DNA from: Promethearchaeota archaeon
GTDB taxonomy: Archaea; Asgardarchaeota; Lokiarchaeia; Sigyniarchaeales; SOKP01
Direction: 5' to 3'
DNA: 9,356 nt
NCBI GenBank assembly: GCA_004524385.1
Contig: SDNM01000040.1
Coordinates: 1-9,356 of the forward strand
In this document: positions 6,897-9,356 of the stretch, piece after piece
Numbering within the stretch: position 1 is the stretch's first letter
Layout of the letters: each line of letters begins with the position of its first letter
The notes under the pieces: model-generated
Database searches by the model: none
What the model was told of the DNA's origin: nothing
What the model saw: the letters and a program-made list of their open reading frames with translations, nothing else
Translations under genes and position numbers: made by a program

Positions 6897-9356
6897 TTAT
6901 TCATGTTCTGTCCTAGCAATAATTTCATTTTGGATTTCAATACCTAACTCACAGAAATATGCAGAATATCCTCCAACTTTAACAATTAAATCTCCATACA
7001 TACCTGGATTGTCTTGTGCCTCTTTAAGCATTTCAGCAGAAACGACAGTGGGTTGTACCTGTTGTCCACCCAATTCGAAATATGCGCGGATTAAAGCAAT
7101 CCATTTTTCACGATTTTCTAATCTTTCTCCTATGGCTGTGGGATGAAACTTTACATTTACAGCACATCCTAATACATCCTCATAATCTATAGCAGAAACG
7201 GAGTGGAATACGTTGGTTATACCGCATTTTTCTACATTATACGGATTACAGCTTGCAGCATAAGGACTAGCAGCTTTACGACCATCTGGAGTTGCAATAG
7301 AGATTCGACCATCAATAGTATGTGTTGTCATACTGATAAGATAAGGGACAAATGCTCCACCCCTATAAGAAGTATAATTATATGTGTCTTCGAATAGCTG
7401 TTTAGTAACATAATGACATAGATCGTCGACTTCTTTATAACCATTTCCCCATTTACCTTCTAATTTTAGAATTTTATAATAGAGGTCTTCATATCCGTTA
7501 TAATTCATATCTATTGCACTCATAAGTTCCTTAAAAGTTGTTATCTTTTCATCGAAGATGAGTTTCTTAATAACATATAAAGAATCGGTTAAATTGGCTA
7601 TACTATTGATGAAGGAGATACCAGATAAATCATATTTTCCCCCCCCTACAGTAACATCTTTTCTGCTCTCTATACATCCTTCTATAAAAGCAGAGATATA
7701 TGGAGCTGGTAAATATTTAGCATATAATTGATCGCGAAGATTTGAGACATCAACAAGCATTTTCACCTGTTTATTTGCTTGAGTTAAAAAGGCTTCTAAA
7801 AATTCTTCAAATGTAGAGAAAGAATCTGGTTCACCGGTTTTAAGCCCTAAGTTTTTTATAAGGCCCATAAAAGTTTGAGAATCACCATTACGCAATGTGA
7901 GGTCTAACAACCTACAGAGAAGTAATGCATTAGCGCTCATACCACCTGTTTTACCGGGACAGAGCATTTCTACACATCCCATTACAGCATAATCGCAGGC
8001 ATCCTCTTCAGAAAAGCCTCTTTTTTTCATCGACTCTACATTAACATCATCATTAAAAAACGAGAGATTTGAACTCCCTTGATATAAAACATCTGCTGCT
8101 TTCAACAATACCTCATCGGGCGTGGTTTCATTAACTCTAAGAGATATATTTGTAACTGCCCTTGAATTATTAGCAGCCTCGAGAAAAAGATAGGTTAATT
8201 CATTAGTTGCGTCTGTTCCATCTGGTTTAAGTCCCCCTAATGTTATTGGTGTAGAACCAAGAAATCTATGATAAAAATTTGAAAGTAAGTTTGTTTCGGG
8301 ACGAATGTTTTGGGACATAACTTTTAAAAGAAGTTCTTCAAGTATTTCTCTTGCTTTATCAGGTGTAATTATCCCCTGTTCAAGATCTTTCTTATAATAA
8401 GGATAAAAAATCTGATCCATACGACCAAAACAATGTAAATTTACAGGATGTGCTAACTCAACAGCGGTTTTTACTGTCCATCCTGATTGTACCGCCTCAT
8501 AAAAAGTTTCTGCTGGATATAAGGGAACTTTTTTACAATTTTCTAACATTTTTTTTAAGATTGCTTTCTGTGTAGGATCGGTTGCTTTGTTATATTCAGA
8601 TTCAACCTTTTCAGCTAGTCTTTCTGCAAATATAATGACTCCTTCTATTGCGATCTTAAGGGAATTTAATGTATTTAAATCATTTGAGGATAATGACGAA
8701 CTATTTTCAATTTCAGCCTCAATCTCCTCCTTCATTTTAAGCAAACCTTTTTTAATTGGCGTTTTATAATCTATTATGACATGGCCTTGGTAAGTAGATA
8801 TTGTAGAACACATGCTAATCATTTTAGTTTGCCTAGAGGTATTTGCGGGCATAGCATTAGAAAATTCTACCATACTTCCTGAAAGAATACCTGCTTTCGG
8901 AATTTCATCCTCTAGTATATTTACTAGCGTTTTCCCATTCCATTTCGGAAGGAGTTTTTTTAATAAAATTTTCTTATTTTTCTTATTAATTTTAAAGGGA
9001 TTTATTTTTCTTTTTTCCATTGATTTGACTCCAAAATTCAAAGGTTGGGAGCCTTCTTTGCGGAGTCTCTTATTATTTTGTAGAAAGTCATGTAAATATT
9101 CTTTTTCACGTAAGAATTTAAAGGATTTCAAGAGTGATCCTATTCTGAAACGCAAAAGTGTCCACCAACTAAGTTCCGTCTCAAACACTTTATTGAAAAC
9201 CCCCCGTTCAATATCAATTGGCATCCCCATAAAACCCTCGGTCCAATAACCTGCAATTCTATCATCGGGATCTACATAATGAGTCATGTGTTTATATACA
9301 TTCTTCATTGAAAGTGCAACTCGTATATTTAGAGGGGTTCCATTATTCTCAGTTTC
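6897..9356 (-). CDS. Glycyl radical enzyme, dehydratase/lyase type, N terminus beyond the right edge
   Basis: This is a pyruvate-formate-lyase-fold glycyl radical enzyme. A radical stored on a C-terminal glycine is passed to an active-site cysteine that attacks the substrate; an S-adenosylmethionine radical activase, not in this window, must install it. Numbering from the internal ATG at 9308, the radical site is VGGYSAYF (Gly780) and the thiyl site is MGCVEM with Cys445 and Glu447. FFNDDV at 417-422, DACDYAVMGC leading into the active site, and PGKT at 451-454 are further family features. One Cys followed by Val-Glu, instead of adjacent cysteines, places it with eliminases such as glycerol dehydratase, choline TMA-lyase and hydroxyproline dehydratase, not with pyruvate formate-lyase. 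ATG 9308 is probably not the start: 16 codons before it stay open to the edge, and their PLNIRVALS segment fits the conserved family N terminus. It leads the operon with the methyltransferase and corrinoid genes. The substrate is unknown. Confidence 0.9.
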   Translation of the reverse strand, partial: ETENNGTPLNIRVALSMKNVYKHMTHYVDPDDRIAGYWTEGFMGMPIDIERGVFNKVFETELSWWTLLRFRIGSLLKSFKFLREKEYLHDFLQNNKRLRKEGSQPLNFGVKSMEKRKINPFKINKKNKKILLKKLLPKWNGKTLVNILEDEIPKAGILSGSMVEFSNAMPANTSRQTKMISMCSTISTYQGHVIIDYKTPIKKGLLKMKEEIEAEIENSSSLSSNDLNTLNSLKIAIEGVIIFAERLAEKVESEYNKATDPTQKAILKKMLENCKKVPLYPAETFYEAVQSGWTVKTAVELAHPVNLHCFGRMDQIFYPYYKKDLEQGIITPDKAREILEELLLKVMSQNIRPETNLLSNFYHRFLGSTPITLGGLKPDGTDATNELTYLFLEAANNSRAVTNISLRVNETTPDEVLLKAADVLYQGSSNLSFFNDDVNVESMKKRGFSEEDACDYAVMGCVEMLCPGKTGGMSANALLLCRLLDLTLRNGDSQTFMGLIKNLGLKTGEPDSFSTFEEFLEAFLTQANKQVKMLVDVSNLRDQLYAKYLPAPYISAFIEGCIESRKDVTVGGGKYDLSGISFINSIANLTDSLYVIKKLIFDEKITTFKELMSAIDMNYNGYEDLYYKILKLEGKWGNGYKEVDDLCHYVTKQLFEDTYNYTSYRGGAFVPYLISMTTHTIDGRISIATPDGRKAASPYAASCNPYNVEKCGITNVFHSVSAIDYEDVLGCAVNVKFHPTAIGERLENREKWIALIRAYFELGGQQVQPTVVSAEMLKEAQDNPGMYGDLIVKVGGYSAYFCELGIEIQNEIIARTEHE

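Noticed and set aside
8812..9249. 145-codon open frame on the plus strand inside the glycyl radical enzyme gene
   Set aside because: It is antisense to conserved coding sequence; its Phe/Leu/Ser-rich translation mirrors the Lys/Glu-rich minus-strand protein.
6897..9308. Pyruvate formate-lyase as the identity of the glycyl radical enzyme
   Set aside because: Pyruvate formate-lyase uses two adjacent cysteines; here a single Cys is followed by Val-Glu, as in dehydratases and lyases.

Overview
The window is AT-rich and reads most easily as archaeal accessory metabolism, possibly from an Asgard-type lineage. The supports for this are indirect. Genes that open a transcription unit lack a clear Shine-Dalgarno site and have TATA-like boxes upstream. 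Genes inside operons have strong GGAGG or GAGGTG sites. Plus-strand genes end in runs of T without GC-rich hairpins. The metabolic repertoire is MetF/MetV, corrinoid methyl transfer and a glycyl radical enzyme. An AT-rich anaerobic bacterium cannot be excluded, because no rRNA or lineage marker is present.

Layout. (1) Positions 3-782, plus strand: the end of a gene of unknown function, open to the left edge, with a probable beta-sandwich domain. (2) Positions 972-2585, plus strand: a tight two-gene operon encoding MetV and MetF, the two subunits of a methylenetetrahydrofolate reductase of the kind found in Wood-Ljungdahl organisms. (3) Positions 2730-4700, plus strand: a separate gene for an Eco57I/TaqI-like N6-adenine DNA methyltransferase, with no restriction nuclease visible. 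(4) Positions 4735-9356, minus strand, converging on the methyltransferase: a three-gene operon transcribed from the right edge. Its order is glycyl radical enzyme (open to the right edge, so its N terminus is missing), a UroD/MtaA-like methyltransferase with a fused N-terminal beta domain, then a small B12-binding corrinoid protein. Gaps are 14-15 nt and both internal genes have the same GAGGTG ribosome binding site.

How the genes may work together. The UroD-like protein and the corrinoid protein form a methyl-transfer pair. MetV/MetF interconvert methyl- and methylene-tetrahydrofolate, so methyl groups could be fed into, or taken from, the one-carbon pool. The unusual part is the glycyl radical enzyme placed first in the same operon. 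Radical C-O, C-N or C-C cleavage could create or consume the methylated compound handled by the methyltransferase. The N-terminal domain of the methyltransferase resembles, by sequence pattern, the beta subunit of C-glycoside deglycosidases (DUF6379). I regard this glycyl radical enzyme, DUF6379-like/UroD fusion and corrinoid protein operon as the best candidate here for an undescribed pathway. The substrate is unknown. The glycyl radical activase, corrinoid reductive activator and second methyltransferase are not in the window.
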